From positions 1 to 64,000 of the forward strand of contig UEGQ01000002.1 of NCBI GenBank assembly GCA_900466005.1: a stretch of 64,000 nt of DNA, in the 5' to 3' direction. Positions within the stretch are counted from its first letter, which is position 1, and every line of letters begins with the position of its first letter. Below, piece by piece: positions 37,771 to 46,895 of this stretch. This DNA comes from Hyphomicrobiales bacterium. Its GTDB lineage: Bacteria; Pseudomonadota; Alphaproteobacteria; Rhizobiales; Rhizobiaceae. The position numbers and the translations under genes were made by a program. The notes below the pieces were generated by a model. It was not told where the DNA came from. It worked only from the letters and a program-made list of their open reading frames with translations, and did no database searches.

Positions 37771-38601
37771 ATGGAAGGAACCGCGGCTTTGAAGCCTGAG
37801 CCAACGCGGCGGGTGACGGTCGGACGCTGGACGGCGGAACTGCTGCCGCGCCAAGCTTACGAAGCTCGCTACACGGCGGACCGCGCTCTGCTCGGCTTTG
37901 CCTTCGAGAGCCAGGAGGGCATGCATGCCTATGCCGGCGATCGCATCCGCCCGTTTCGTGCGAAACCGAATGGTCTTGCCTATGTGCCGGAGGGCTGCGA
38001 CGTCTACTCGCGGTCGCCTGCGGGCGGAGAGTATCTCGCCGTGACGGGCTTCGATCTCGACGTGTCCATCGACCTGCCCTTCAGCGACCGCACGGATCCA
38101 CCTGCTATCGCGGCCGCGCAGGCGACGAGGCGCTTGCTGCTCGCCTTTCCTGCCGCCGACCCGCTGCATTTCGAGGCCCTCATGGGCTTCCTCATCGAGC
38201 GCCTCCATGTGCAGATACGTGGTCGCCAAGCCCCGACGGACAGCGCACGATGGATGACCACGCAGCGTCTGCGGCGGATCGACGATTTCATCGAGACCCG
38301 TCTCGACCTGACGCTGACGGTGCAGGATCTCGCTGACGAACTCGGCCTTTCCGCCGGATTCTTTTCCCGGGCCTTCAGGCAAGCGACCGGCCGCTCGCCT
38401 CACTCCTATATTCTCGACCGACGGATCGAGCGAGCCCGGGCGCTGATTGCCGCCGGGACCGAGGATCTGAGCGCAGTTGCACTGGCCGTCGGCTTTTCCT
38501 CCCATGCGCACCTCACGACCGTGTTTCGACAGAAGTTGGGCGTCAGCCCGAGGGTGCTGCGCGCAGACCTCCTAACGCCTCATCCCCCGCAAGCCTCGTA
38601 A
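37771..38601 (+). CDS. AraC-family regulator
   Basis: A 276-residue AraC/XylS-type activator. The variable N-terminal ligand domain covers about residues 1-165. The double helix-turn-helix covers about 170-265 (LTVQDLADELGLSAGFFSRAFRQATGRSPHSYI, then VALAVGFSSHAHLTTVFRQKLGVSPR). I chose the ATG at 37771, with GGAAG ahead. A GTG at 37741 is also in frame. It is divergent from the dehydratase gene ending its start at 37656, a plausible target. Confidence 0.9.
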   Translation: MEGTAALKPEPTRRVTVGRWTAELLPRQAYEARYTADRALLGFAFESQEGMHAYAGDRIRPFRAKPNGLAYVPEGCDVYSRSPAGGEYLAVTGFDLDVSIDLPFSDRTDPPAIAAAQATRRLLLAFPAADPLHFEALMGFLIERLHVQIRGRQAPTDSARWMTTQRLRRIDDFIETRLDLTLTVQDLADELGLSAGFFSRAFRQATGRSPHSYILDRRIERARALIAAGTEDLSAVALAVGFSSHAHLTTVFRQKLGVSPRVLRADLLTPHPPQAS

Positions 38602-38649
38602 CCGGCAAGACGCAGCCGCACCGCAGCACGAACGGAAAAGGTCCGACGA

Positions 38650-39404
38650 TCAAGACAGACCTCGACCACGGAGAGCTTGATCGGGGTTAAAGGCAGTACC
38701 GTCGCCAGCGGCGTCGATTGCTCTCAACAAGCCATCTCTGCCGCCATTCGCATCCATCCAGCGCAGCACACGACACACCGCATCCGCATACAGCATTGAA
38801 TCCTTGCCGACCTTGGAAGTCCATTCAAAGGGCGTGGTGGGCAACGGCCTCTCTGAGTCACGCACACATCGTTCCGAAGCGGTCGGTGCGGACCTTATGT
38901 ATCGCTGGTCGGCGGAAACGAGAACAGCGATCCCTTCGTCGAACCAGGCGGGAAACGCGCCGGTGAGCCGCGCCCATAAGCCGACACTGTGATGCAATTC
39001 GACATGCGAAAACTCGTGCGTCAGGATGGTCGGGTCGATGCCCCTCGGCGAAAGCCGCAGAACCGTCACGAAGGGGTCGACAGTGTGATGGCCTTGGCCC
39101 CACGCCCTCCCATACGATGGTCGCACGCGTCCGTCGAACAGGCGACAAGGTAGGGTTGACGGGAAAACGCTCCATAAAACGCTCCGACCTCCGATGCCGC
39201 GATTTCGGCATCGCCCGACAGCTCGGCCCGCATCTGGGCAGGCATTGCCGCATCGACGACAATGCGTCGCCCGGCGTATTCCATCCCGTAGCATGAAGGG
39301 CAAACAACGGCGGCGGCTATTGGATAGGCGTACGCCAGGGAAGCAGTGGCGGCAAAGCCGAAAAGAACTAGGCCAGCGAAAAGGTAGCCGATGAGCTTTC
39401 GCAT
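38650..39404 (-). pseudogene. Secreted zinc-metalloprotease-like protein, frameshifted
   Basis: Two frames on the minus strand join into one protein of about 250 residues. The first (39404 to about 39066) has a signal peptide (YLFAGLVLFGFAATASLAYA). The second carries THEFSHVELHH, a HExxH zinc motif, then PAWFDEGIAVLV, the glutamate segment expected in this protease group. They switch at a four-G run (39073-39076, C-run on the coding strand). Adding one base there restores ITLSTPFVTVLRLS. Either a real inactivating deletion or a sequencing error is possible. Confidence 0.7.
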
Positions 39405-39958
39405 GTTCTGCCCCCGTATCGAGAAGGTTTTGTCCTGCGGGAGAACTGAACAAGACAGTCCGAGCTCTTGGGGAGCAGCGAGACCGCCGGAAGGTGAGTT
39501 CCCAAGGGTTTTTCTGGTCCGCATCTCACGATTGTCGTTGGGCCGTCAACGTTCGTCAATCTTTTGGCGGTTGCAGCCGGCGTCACGCAAGTGCCGCAAT
39601 CTGGTGATGTGCGAGTCCAGGCGTCGGATTGGATCTCATGACCGCATCCTTGGACACTGGCCTCGAGCGCTTCATGCAGAACGACGCATCCTGTCCTTCT
39701 AACCAGCAGTTGCCGTATTGGCAGTTCCCGGCTCTGTCTGGAAAGCGCAGCGAGCGCCGAAGCGACACCGCGCCATGGGACACGATCTTTGGAACGCACA
39801 TGTTTGACCTACTGATGTATCTCGTATTCTTCCCACGATCTTGGTGTAAACGAAAATTGCTCCAAGTGAGGACGTCTACTTGATCCCATCAGAGGCCTAT
39901 CGGCGCAGGGGCCGTGTCGTGCCATTGGGACTCTGCGGCAACGCGCGAGCCATATGCC
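39405..39958. other. Long intergenic stretch without a supported gene
   Basis: About 550 bases between the metalloprotease start and the monooxygenase stop. Several short open frames exist on both strands (for example around 39629-39883 and 39583-39801), but none has a domain I recognise or a convincing ribosome site. Local base composition is less GC-rich than the neighbours. It could be remnant DNA, but I see no transposase or terminal repeats. Confidence 0.4.
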
Positions 39959-40273
39959 TCACACCGGGACGCAGCCCAGTTCCGACATGGCGACCAGATC
40001 GCAAAAGATCACGCGCGGCGGTGCGCTCAGCAGCGTCTCGAAACGTTGCATGGCCAGCTTCACCGGTGTTGACGCGAGATGCTCGTCGCAGGCTGCGACA
40101 TTCCGATAGAGTTCGTAAATGACGAAGGTGTCGGGGTTTTCCTTTTGACGATGCACCGCGTAGCGAATATTCCCCGCTTCGGTGCCTGCAATTTCAACCA
40201 GTTCGCGCAAGACGTCTTCGACCTCGCCGGCACAAGAGGGTCTAGCGCTCAATTCCGCCAGCAAAAGATACAT
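39959..40273 (-). CDS. Antibiotic biosynthesis monooxygenase (ABM) domain protein
   Basis: A 104-residue ferredoxin-like fold protein of the ABM/YgiN type. The signature is MYLLLAELSARPSCAGEVEDVLRELVE, then EAGNIRYAVHRQKENPDTFVIYELYRNVAACDEHLAS and FETLLSAPP. Members are cofactor-free oxygenases of quinols or similar, or relatives of LsrG-like isomerases. It lies 12 bases after the AraC-type gene on the same strand, so they are probably co-transcribed. Confidence 0.87.
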   Translation of the reverse strand: MYLLLAELSARPSCAGEVEDVLRELVEIAGTEAGNIRYAVHRQKENPDTFVIYELYRNVAACDEHLASTPVKLAMQRFETLLSAPPRVIFCDLVAMSELGCVPV

Positions 40274-40285
40274 GATGGTTGGCTC

Positions 40286-41155
40286 CTAAGGGTACAGGGG
40301 AGCCGCTATCTTGGTGCAGGCGCGCCAAGGAGTATTGTAAAAATGCGTCCTTGTGCGAGCGGCCTTGAGATGGCGCTCTGGTGACTCCGCTGCCAACCCC
40401 CGAAAATGACGGATGAAGTGAGCCTGATCATAGTAGCCATGCGCCAGCGCCGCGTCCGTGGTTTGGGCACCATTGTCCAAGATCAGGGTGCGCACGGTTT
40501 TCTGGAAACGGGCGAGGCCACGCAACTCGACCGGAGTCTGGCCGGCGATAGCATTGAAACGGCGTTCCAACTGACGCCGTCCGAGTCCTACCCGCTCCGC
40601 CAAGTGGTCGATGGTGAGATCGATGCAATAATCATAGAGTAGGGTAGCAGCGTGTTCGAAGACCAAGTCGGGCGATCGCCGCGCCAAGCGTTCGACGAGA
40701 AAGCACTGGATCAGCCGCAGCCGCTCGGTCAGCGTTTCCGCGCTGGCCACACGGGTGGCCAGAGTCTGCCCTGTTGCGCCCCACAGATCATCGGCGGAAA
40801 GATCGCGGTCGATGAGTTCCCCGCCCGGTATGTCGATGAAACGGTGCATCATGCCAGCCCGGAAACGCACGGCGACAAAACCGATGTCGCGGGCGGGCAG
40901 CAACTCGATGGGCCGACTGCGGATGCAGAACAGATGGGCGTCGTGACACACCACGGACTCGCCGGACCCGGCGGATCGCCGGAAGGGTGTACTGTAGTGA
41001 AAATACAACTCGGGCCCCGTCCCCGGCAACAGGATAGGCAAGGCAATCCGCTCGTTACCGACGCTTTCCAAGCCCCATAGCCTGTCGATATAGGGAGCCA
41101 ATATGTTGGCGGGAGGGACATGGAAGGTGCGCATCGCGTCAGACATTCTCTCCAT
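40286..41155 (-). CDS. AraC-family regulator, DUF6597/AraC-like
   Basis: A regulator of about 289 residues. The N-terminal half contains ILAPYIDRLWGLES and LPGTGPELYFHY, and the C-terminal AraC helix-turn-helix contains LTIDHLAERVGLGRRQLERRFNAIAGQTPVELRGLARFQ and HGYYDQAHFIRHFRGLAAESP. The start is uncertain: ATGs at 41155, 41146 and 41134 are all possible, and the N-terminal extension further upstream is unlikely. It precedes the ABM-domain gene, probably as one operon. Confidence 0.84.
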   Translation of the reverse strand: MERMSDAMRTFHVPPANILAPYIDRLWGLESVGNERIALPILLPGTGPELYFHYSTPFRRSAGSGESVVCHDAHLFCIRSRPIELLPARDIGFVAVRFRAGMMHRFIDIPGGELIDRDLSADDLWGATGQTLATRVASAETLTERLRLIQCFLVERLARRSPDLVFEHAATLLYDYCIDLTIDHLAERVGLGRRQLERRFNAIAGQTPVELRGLARFQKTVRTLILDNGAQTTDAALAHGYYDQAHFIRHFRGLAAESPERHLKAARTRTHFYNTPWRACTKIAAPLYP

Positions 41156-41334
41156 CTCAAACCATAGTTGTCGGTACCCAAAAGAGTATTGCTGCCGGAC
41201 GTCGTGCATAAGGTGGCGCGACGCCCGTCCTTTTGCCACAGGTCGCCGAACAGATGACATCCAATCTCGAAACAAGTTGCAAGTAGGTCCCACCGGTGGA
41301 CATGCCGGCAAGCCTTTTCCTCGAAGCGGGACAA

Positions 41335-41607
41335 ATGCGCTTCCTTCTGTCAATCACGCTCGAACTCGGTAGCGATCCGGAGCGTCAATCGGTCCTCTAC
41401 ACCCTTACGAACGGGCTAAGTGCGGAAATCTCCACGCGGGTGGGCAGATCCGCCGAAGATACCATCGTTCGGTCCTTCCTGGACGAACTGCCGGCCCGGG
41501 GTAAAGCCTTCATGTTTCCGCCGCTTGCGGACGACGGCCAACGGCTCATTCGGGCAAGCGCTGAAAGGCGCGGCCTCTCGCCCACCCATGCAAACGGAGA
41601 AACCTGA
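41335..41607 (+). CDS. Hypothetical small protein
   Basis: A possible 90-residue protein beginning MRFLLSITLELGSDPERQS. I recognise no domain. The amino-acid composition is protein-like, but the ribosome site is weak (GGGAC close to the ATG). An ATG at 41296 is also in frame. It lies in the gap between the AraC regulator and the cobalamin riboswitch. It could be a non-coding open frame. Confidence 0.35.
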   Translation: MRFLLSITLELGSDPERQSVLYTLTNGLSAEISTRVGRSAEDTIVRSFLDELPARGKAFMFPPLADDGQRLIRASAERRGLSPTHANGET

Positions 41608-41844
41608 CCGGCAGAGGATGTGGCCAATCCGAGATGAGACGACATCCTGTACGATGTGGCTGTCGGTGACACGGCTGTCGCGCGCATCGGTAGGAACTGC
41701 ACCTCATGTCAGGGTACGTCAATGCATTGGCAGAGTCGCTTTACGGCGCCGAAAGGCAGCACGATGACCTGAGCTCCTTCGAACAGGCTCTTTGCGTCAA
41801 CGCAAACACGCCAGCGTTTGTCCTTCTGGAATGCCTGCCGTCCA

Positions 41845-42045
41845 CATGAGATGGCCGTGGCATCCGTTGCCTGTCGGCAAGGTGCAGGATACAGCCGTCT
41901 CGACAACTAACGGAACACGGTGAAACTCCGTGACGGTCCCGCCGCTGTAACCAGATACGAGTCTCAGGAGGTTTTGTCCGCCACTGTCCGTTTCAGGACG
42001 GGAAGGTGCCTGAACCCGGCCACGCTGGAAGTCAGAAGACGAGTT
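41845..42045 (+). promoter_or_regulatory. Cobalamin (adenosylcobalamin-type) riboswitch
   Basis: The conserved core is present in order: GGAACACGGTGAAACTCCGT (41912-41931), the CCCGCCGCTGTAACC stretch, GCCACTG, GGGAAGGTG, and the AGTCAGAAGAC end (about 42030-42040). These are the B12-box and flanking conserved segments. Boundaries on the 5' side are approximate. It lies about 70 bases before cobT, so it should lower cobT expression when coenzyme B12 is plentiful. Confidence 0.9.
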
Positions 42046-42110
42046 GATCCTCAACCGAAATCCGCCCGATGGCAAAGGGCGGAACGATCGGCGTCACGTG
42101 GAGGACCCGT

Positions 42111-43169
42111 ATGTCTGCTGCAAACAGCCTCTCTTCGAGGCAAGTACCAATTCCGCCTGAAAATCTGGCCGCCTTGCGAGAGGCACTGATGCGGCTTCCC
42201 CAAGGCGACGCACGAGCCGCCGACGCCGCTGCCGCCCGTGACGGCATGCTGACCAAGCCTCCAGGAAGTCTCGGGCGGCTTGAGGAGATCGTGGCCTGGC
42301 TCGCGCGCTGGCAAGGACGCTACCCGCCGGTTATGGACCAGCCGCAAACCTGCGTCTTTGCCGGCAATCACGGCATCGCCGAAGCAGGCATCTCCGCCTA
42401 TCCGCAGGTCGTCACCGAGCAGATGGTCCTCAATTTCGAAAGGGGCGGCGCCGCAATCAATCAGTTAAGTGCCGAACTGGGAGCCAGCATGACGGTCGTT
42501 CCTTTGGAGCTTGATCGTCCGGTCAGGAACTTCCTGCATGCGCCCGCCATGACGGAAGCGGAGTTTCTGGCAGCGTTCAATGCGGGAATGCGGGCCGTGC
42601 GGCCGGACGCGAGTGTTCTGTGCCCCGGCGAGATGGGCATCGGAAACACGACTTCGGCCTCGGCTTTGTGCCTCGCGCTCCTCGGCGGCCCGGCCGTCGA
42701 ATGGTGTGGTCGCGGATCGGGCGTCTCGAGCGACGTCCTGCAGCGCAAGGCCCAGATCATTTCCGAGGGGGTCGAACGCCATCGGGAGTCGATCGGGGAC
42801 GGTCTGGATGCCCTGCGGATACTTGGTGGGCGCGAGATCGCCGCCATGGCGGGGGCAATTCTCGCCGCGCGCCTGCTGGCGATCCCGGTGATGCTCGACG
42901 GTTTCATATGCTCGGTAGCTGCTCTCGCCTTGCATTGCAGCGGTCCGGACAGCCTTGCGCATTGCATGGTGGGGCACGCCTCCATGGAGCCGGGGCACCG
43001 ACGTCTCCTTGCCCACCTCGGTCTCCGGCCGCTTCTTGATCTCGATCTGCGGCTCGGGGAAGGGACCGGCGCGGTGCTGGGAGCGATTCTTGCGAAAGCC
43101 GCCCTGCGCTGCCATCTCGGGATGGCGACCTTCGCCGAAGCCGGCGTCGACAGCGGCACAGCCGTATAG
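42111..43169 (+). CDS. cobT: Nicotinate-nucleotide-dimethylbenzimidazole phosphoribosyltransferase
   Basis: A 352-residue CobT. It makes alpha-ribazole phosphate from dimethylbenzimidazole and nicotinate mononucleotide for the lower loop of cobalamin. Motifs: TKPPGSLGRLEEI, VFAGNHGIAEAGISAYPQ, GEMGIGNTTSASAL, and the catalytic Glu in LGEGTGA. The start at 42111 has GGAGG close ahead. The upstream cobalamin riboswitch indicates feedback control. CobT itself is usually not riboswitch-regulated in all rhizobia, so the arrangement is worth comparing. Confidence 0.93.
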   Translation: MSAANSLSSRQVPIPPENLAALREALMRLPQGDARAADAAAARDGMLTKPPGSLGRLEEIVAWLARWQGRYPPVMDQPQTCVFAGNHGIAEAGISAYPQVVTEQMVLNFERGGAAINQLSAELGASMTVVPLELDRPVRNFLHAPAMTEAEFLAAFNAGMRAVRPDASVLCPGEMGIGNTTSASALCLALLGGPAVEWCGRGSGVSSDVLQRKAQIISEGVERHRESIGDGLDALRILGGREIAAMAGAILAARLLAIPVMLDGFICSVAALALHCSGPDSLAHCMVGHASMEPGHRRLLAHLGLRPLLDLDLRLGEGTGAVLGAILAKAALRCHLGMATFAEAGVDSGTAV

Positions 43170-43216
43170 CCGTCATGATCTCGGGTCCGTCGCCGACGGT
43201 TGCCCGAAGACGGAAA

Positions 43217-43230
43217 CTGCCCCGGGGCAG
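43217..43230. terminator. GC-rich palindrome between convergent genes
   Basis: CTGCCCCGGGGCAG is a perfect 14-bp palindrome in the 90-base gap between the cobT stop and the liuC stop. No T-run follows. It may serve as a bidirectional transcript end, but this is only suggested by its position. Confidence 0.3.
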
Positions 43231-43259
43231 GATGGGAGACATCCCGTCACGGGGAACCC

Positions 43260-44030
43260 CTATCGCCTCGCGAGAAAGGCTTCGATGCCCTCCGCTGCTT
43301 CTGCACTCTCCCATCGGTCCGCAAGCAGGGAGGCGGTTCGCTCGGCGAGGCCGGCCGGGTCGTCACCGCCGAGCTCGAGGCAGAGCGTTTTTGCCGCCGC
43401 GACGGCGCCCCGACGGGTCTTCAGGACCGCCTCGACTTCGGCCTCCACGCAGGCATCCAGCTTCTCCGCTTCGGTCACGGTCGAGACGAGGCCGCATCGC
43501 AATGCGAAGGCGGCATCGAACGGCTTGGCCGTAAAGAAGACCTGCCGGGCGTAACCCTCGCCCATGCGGCGAACGACGAAGGGACCGATGGTTGCCGGAA
43601 TGAGCCCGAGGCGGGTCTCGGTAAGCGCGAAACGCGCGGTGTCCACCGAAATGACGATGTCGCAGACCGCCATCAGGCCGACGCCGCCGCCATAGGCATT
43701 TCCGTGGACCCGGGCTATGAGCGGCTTCGGCAGAGCGTTGAGCTCGGCGAGCATCGTCGCCAATGTCCGGGCTTCTTCCATTTTGCCGGCGCGGTCTTTC
43801 TCCCGCTGCGCCCGCATCCAGTCGAGATCGCCGCCGGCGCAAAAGCTCGCACCTTTGCCGGCGAGCACAACGGCACGGACCCTTTCATCCGCACCGAGGA
43901 TTTCCGCGGCTTTCGTGAGTTCGCCGATCATCCGGGCGTTCAGCGCATTGTGCTTGTCGGGGCGGTTCAGTGTCAGCCGCGCGATGCCCCGTTCATCGGT
44001 TTCGATCCGGATCGTTTCGAATTCCGTCAT
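43260..44030 (-). CDS. liuC: Methylglutaconyl-CoA hydratase-like enoyl-CoA hydratase
   Basis: A 256-residue crotonase-superfamily enzyme. The oxyanion-hole segments are AGKGASFCAGGDLDWM and HGNAYGGGVGLMAVCDIVI, with TRLGLIPATIGPFVVRRMG. In the leucine pathway it hydrates 3-methylglutaconyl-CoA to HMG-CoA. The start overlaps the HMG-CoA lyase stop by 4 bases, and it is the last gene of the operon. Confidence 0.9.
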   Translation of the reverse strand: MTEFETIRIETDERGIARLTLNRPDKHNALNARMIGELTKAAEILGADERVRAVVLAGKGASFCAGGDLDWMRAQREKDRAGKMEEARTLATMLAELNALPKPLIARVHGNAYGGGVGLMAVCDIVISVDTARFALTETRLGLIPATIGPFVVRRMGEGYARQVFFTAKPFDAAFALRCGLVSTVTEAEKLDACVEAEVEAVLKTRRGAVAAAKTLCLELGGDDPAGLAERTASLLADRWESAEAAEGIEAFLARR

Positions 44031-44899
44031 GCGTTCCTCCCGGAAAGACGCCCAACGCGTCCCTTGATGAAAGCCTCGGCGCGCTTCAGTTTCTCCGCGT
44101 CGATTCCGGTTTCGAACCCGCGGCCTTCAAGCAGTTCGACGAGCGGTCCAGTCGCGACATTGCCCTTGGCGCCCGGCGCGTACGGGCAGCCGCCGAGCCC
44201 GCCGACGGCGGAATCGAACGTCCTCAGCCCGTAGTCGAGAGCGGTTTCAACATTGGCGAGCGCACGGTTGCCGGTATCGTGGAAATGACCGGCCAGTTTG
44301 ACGACCGGCACCGATCGCAGCACTTCGTCCAGCATGGCGGAGATGGTCTCCGGCACACCCGCGCCGATCGTGTCGCCGAGCGAAATCTCGTGGCAACCGA
44401 GCGTGATCAGGCGCTCGGCGACCAGACGAACGGCATCCGGCGCAACGGGGCCTTCATAGGGACAGGCGACAACGCAGGAGACATAGCCGCGCACCGGAAC
44501 GCCGGCCGTCTTTGCCGCCTCCATGACAGGGGCGAAACGCGCGAAGCTCTCGGCAATGGAACAGTTGATGTTCCTCCGGCTGAAGGTTTCGGATGCGGAG
44601 GCGAAGATCGCGACTTCGTCGACCTTTGCGGCGAGTGCCGCCTCCAACCCCTTGAGGTTTGGCGTCAGCGCGCTGTAGACGACGCCCGACCGGCGCGAGA
44701 TGCCAGCCAGCACCTCGGCGGCGTCGGCGAGCTGCGGCACCCACTTTGGCGACACGAAGCTCGTGACCTCGATCTTGCGGAAGCCGGCCTCGGAGAGATG
44801 GTCGACCAACGCGATCTTGTCCTCGACCGGAATGATTTCCTTCTCGTTTTGCAATCCGTCGCGCGGACCGACTTCGTAGACCGTGACAAACTCAGCCAT
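44027..44899 (-). CDS. liuE: Hydroxymethylglutaryl-CoA lyase
   Basis: A 290-residue TIM-barrel lyase that splits HMG-CoA into acetoacetate and acetyl-CoA, the last step of leucine degradation. Motifs: EVGPRDGLQNEKEIIP, SFVSPKWVPQLADA, the C-terminal metal site GHFHDTGNRALANVETAL, and the catalytic Cys loop GGLGGCPYAPGAKGN. It overlaps the carboxylase alpha-subunit stop by 8 bases. Confidence 0.95.
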   Translation of the reverse strand: MAEFVTVYEVGPRDGLQNEKEIIPVEDKIALVDHLSEAGFRKIEVTSFVSPKWVPQLADAAEVLAGISRRSGVVYSALTPNLKGLEAALAAKVDEVAIFASASETFSRRNINCSIAESFARFAPVMEAAKTAGVPVRGYVSCVVACPYEGPVAPDAVRLVAERLITLGCHEISLGDTIGAGVPETISAMLDEVLRSVPVVKLAGHFHDTGNRALANVETALDYGLRTFDSAVGGLGGCPYAPGAKGNVATGPLVELLEGRGFETGIDAEKLKRAEAFIKGRVGRLSGRNA

Positions 44900-46886
44900 C
44901 GAGCCTCTCCTCCGTGATCCGGACGAGAACGGCTCCGCCTTCCGCCTGCCCGCCTTCGGTGCAGAAGACGGCGTCGACGAGGCCGTCGCGCGGACTCCTC
45001 AGCGTATATTCCATCTTCATCGCCTCCATGACGACGAGCCTGTCACCGGCCTTCACGGCAACGCCCGCCCCGACGTCGACGAGGCGGACGATGCCCGTCA
45101 TCGGTGCCAGGATCTCGCCGGAGTGGTGGTGCGCGGCATCCTCGCCTTCCAACGGGTCCGGCCTCTCGAAGGCGTAGGTCTCGCCGTCGAGCAGAACCGA
45201 GATGCGTTGCTCGCCGCCATGGACGTCGACGACAAGACGGGCAAGCACACGATCGCTGCCGTTCGCCTGGACCAGACGCGCCGAGAAGGTCCGACCGTCG
45301 AAGGCGATCTCTTCGAGCAGGACCTCCTCGCCACCATCCAAGAGCCGGACATGTCCGCCGCCCGGGACGATGCGCCGTGCAATGACCTCTTCGCCCGCAT
45401 GCAGGGTCACGCGATGACTGGCCTCGCCCCAGAGCCTGAAGCCGCAATGCGGTCCGCTCAGATCGAGACCGGAAGCCGCAAGCGCCGCGATCAGAATGGC
45501 CTCTTCCGGCGCGTCGGGCCGTGCAATGAGACCGTCCATGCCCCGGTCGATGAGGCCGGTATCCATGCGTCCCTGCCGGAAGATCTCGTCCCTGCAAAGC
45601 GCGCGCAAGAAGTCTCGATTGCTGGTGAGTCCGGTAATGTGTGTGCCGTCGAGCGCATTCTTCAGCCGGTCAATCGCCTCGTCGCGCGACTTGCCGTGGC
45701 CAATCACCTTGGCGATCATCGGGTCGTAATAGGGCGAGACCTGATCGCCGGCGCGAACACCGGCATCAACGCGGATGCCCTCGCCGCTCCCGAACTCCAG
45801 GTGATCGATCCGGCCCGCCTGCGGCAGGAAGCCGTTCGCCGGATCCTCCGCGTAGAGTCGCGCCTCGGCCGCGTGGCCGAGAAGTCGGATCTCGTCCTGC
45901 CGCACCGGCAGCGGCTCACCCGCCGCCACGCGCAATTGCCACTCGACCAGGTCAAAGCCGGTCACCATCTCGGTCACGGGATGCTCCACCTGCAGGCGCG
46001 TGTTCATCTCCATAAACCAGAACCCATCCGGCCGGAGCGGCCCCGTGCCATCGGCGATGAACTCGACTGTCCCGGCGCCTTTGTAAGCGACGGCTTTCGC
46101 GGCTGCGACCGCGGCCTCGGTCATCGCAGTCCGCACGGCATCCGTCATGCCCGGCGCCGGCGCTTCCTCGATCACCTTCTGGTGCCGGCGCTGCAGGGAG
46201 CAGTCGCGCTCGAACAGATGAACGACGTTGCCTCGCCCGTCGCCGAAGACCTGCACCTCGATGTGGCGTGGGGAGGAAATGTACTTCTCGATCAGGACAC
46301 GATCATCCCCGAAGGCAGACTTCGCCTCGCGCCGGCAGCTCTGAAGCGCGGCGTCGAAGTCGTCGTCCGTATCGACGCGCCGCATCCCCTTGCCGCCGCC
46401 GCCAGCAGACGCCTTGATCAGCACCGGGTAGCCGATCTTGCCGGCTTCGAGCTTCAGGAAGGCTGCGTCCTGATTGTCACCGTGATAGCCGGGCACCACC
46501 GGAACGCCTGCTTCCTCCATCAGCCGTTTGGCGGCGTCCTTCAGGCCCATCGCGCGGATCGACGCGGCGGCGGGACCAATGAAGGTAAGGCCCGCCTTCC
46601 CGACTGCATCGACAAAATCCGGGTTTTCCGACAAGAACCCGTAGCCGGGATGGATCGCTTCGGCGCCGCTGGCAAGGGCTACCGCGACCACCTTGCCGAT
46701 GTCGAGATAGCTTTCGGTTGTCGGTGCAGCTCCGAGGAACACCGCTTCGTCGGCGAGTGCGACATGCAATGCGTCGCGGTCGGCCTGCGAATAGACCGCG
46801 ACGGTTCTGATCCCGAGTCGTCTCGCCGTCTTGATGATGCGGACGGCGATTTCACCACGGTTGGCAATGAGGATCCTGGAAAACAT
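44892..46886 (-). CDS. liuD: Methylcrotonyl-CoA carboxylase, biotin-containing alpha subunit
   Basis: A 664-residue biotin carboxylase plus carrier polypeptide. Motifs: ILIANRGEIAVRIIKTARR, KASAGGGGKGMRRV, CSLQRRHQKVIEEAP, EMNTRLQVEHPVTEMVTG, and near the C-terminus the biotin site VVMEAMKMEYTL. I prefer the ATG at 46886 because GAGG lies 7 bases ahead and family members start MFxRILIANRG. It works with LiuB to carboxylate 3-methylcrotonyl-CoA. Confidence 0.95.
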   Translation of the reverse strand: MFSRILIANRGEIAVRIIKTARRLGIRTVAVYSQADRDALHVALADEAVFLGAAPTTESYLDIGKVVAVALASGAEAIHPGYGFLSENPDFVDAVGKAGLTFIGPAAASIRAMGLKDAAKRLMEEAGVPVVPGYHGDNQDAAFLKLEAGKIGYPVLIKASAGGGGKGMRRVDTDDDFDAALQSCRREAKSAFGDDRVLIEKYISSPRHIEVQVFGDGRGNVVHLFERDCSLQRRHQKVIEEAPAPGMTDAVRTAMTEAAVAAAKAVAYKGAGTVEFIADGTGPLRPDGFWFMEMNTRLQVEHPVTEMVTGFDLVEWQLRVAAGEPLPVRQDEIRLLGHAAEARLYAEDPANGFLPQAGRIDHLEFGSGEGIRVDAGVRAGDQVSPYYDPMIAKVIGHGKSRDEAIDRLKNALDGTHITGLTSNRDFLRALCRDEIFRQGRMDTGLIDRGMDGLIARPDAPEEAILIAALAASGLDLSGPHCGFRLWGEASHRVTLHAGEEVIARRIVPGGGHVRLLDGGEEVLLEEIAFDGRTFSARLVQANGSDRVLARLVVDVHGGEQRISVLLDGETYAFERPDPLEGEDAAHHHSGEILAPMTGIVRLVDVGAGVAVKAGDRLVVMEAMKMEYTLRSPRDGLVDAVFCTEGGQAEGGAVLVRITEERLDG

Positions 46887-46895
46887 CGTCATGCC

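Noticed and set aside
37657-38511. N-terminal extension of the second dehydratase
   Set aside because: The extension is antisense to the AraC gene. Family alignment starts near MKQFTRKDI at 37656.
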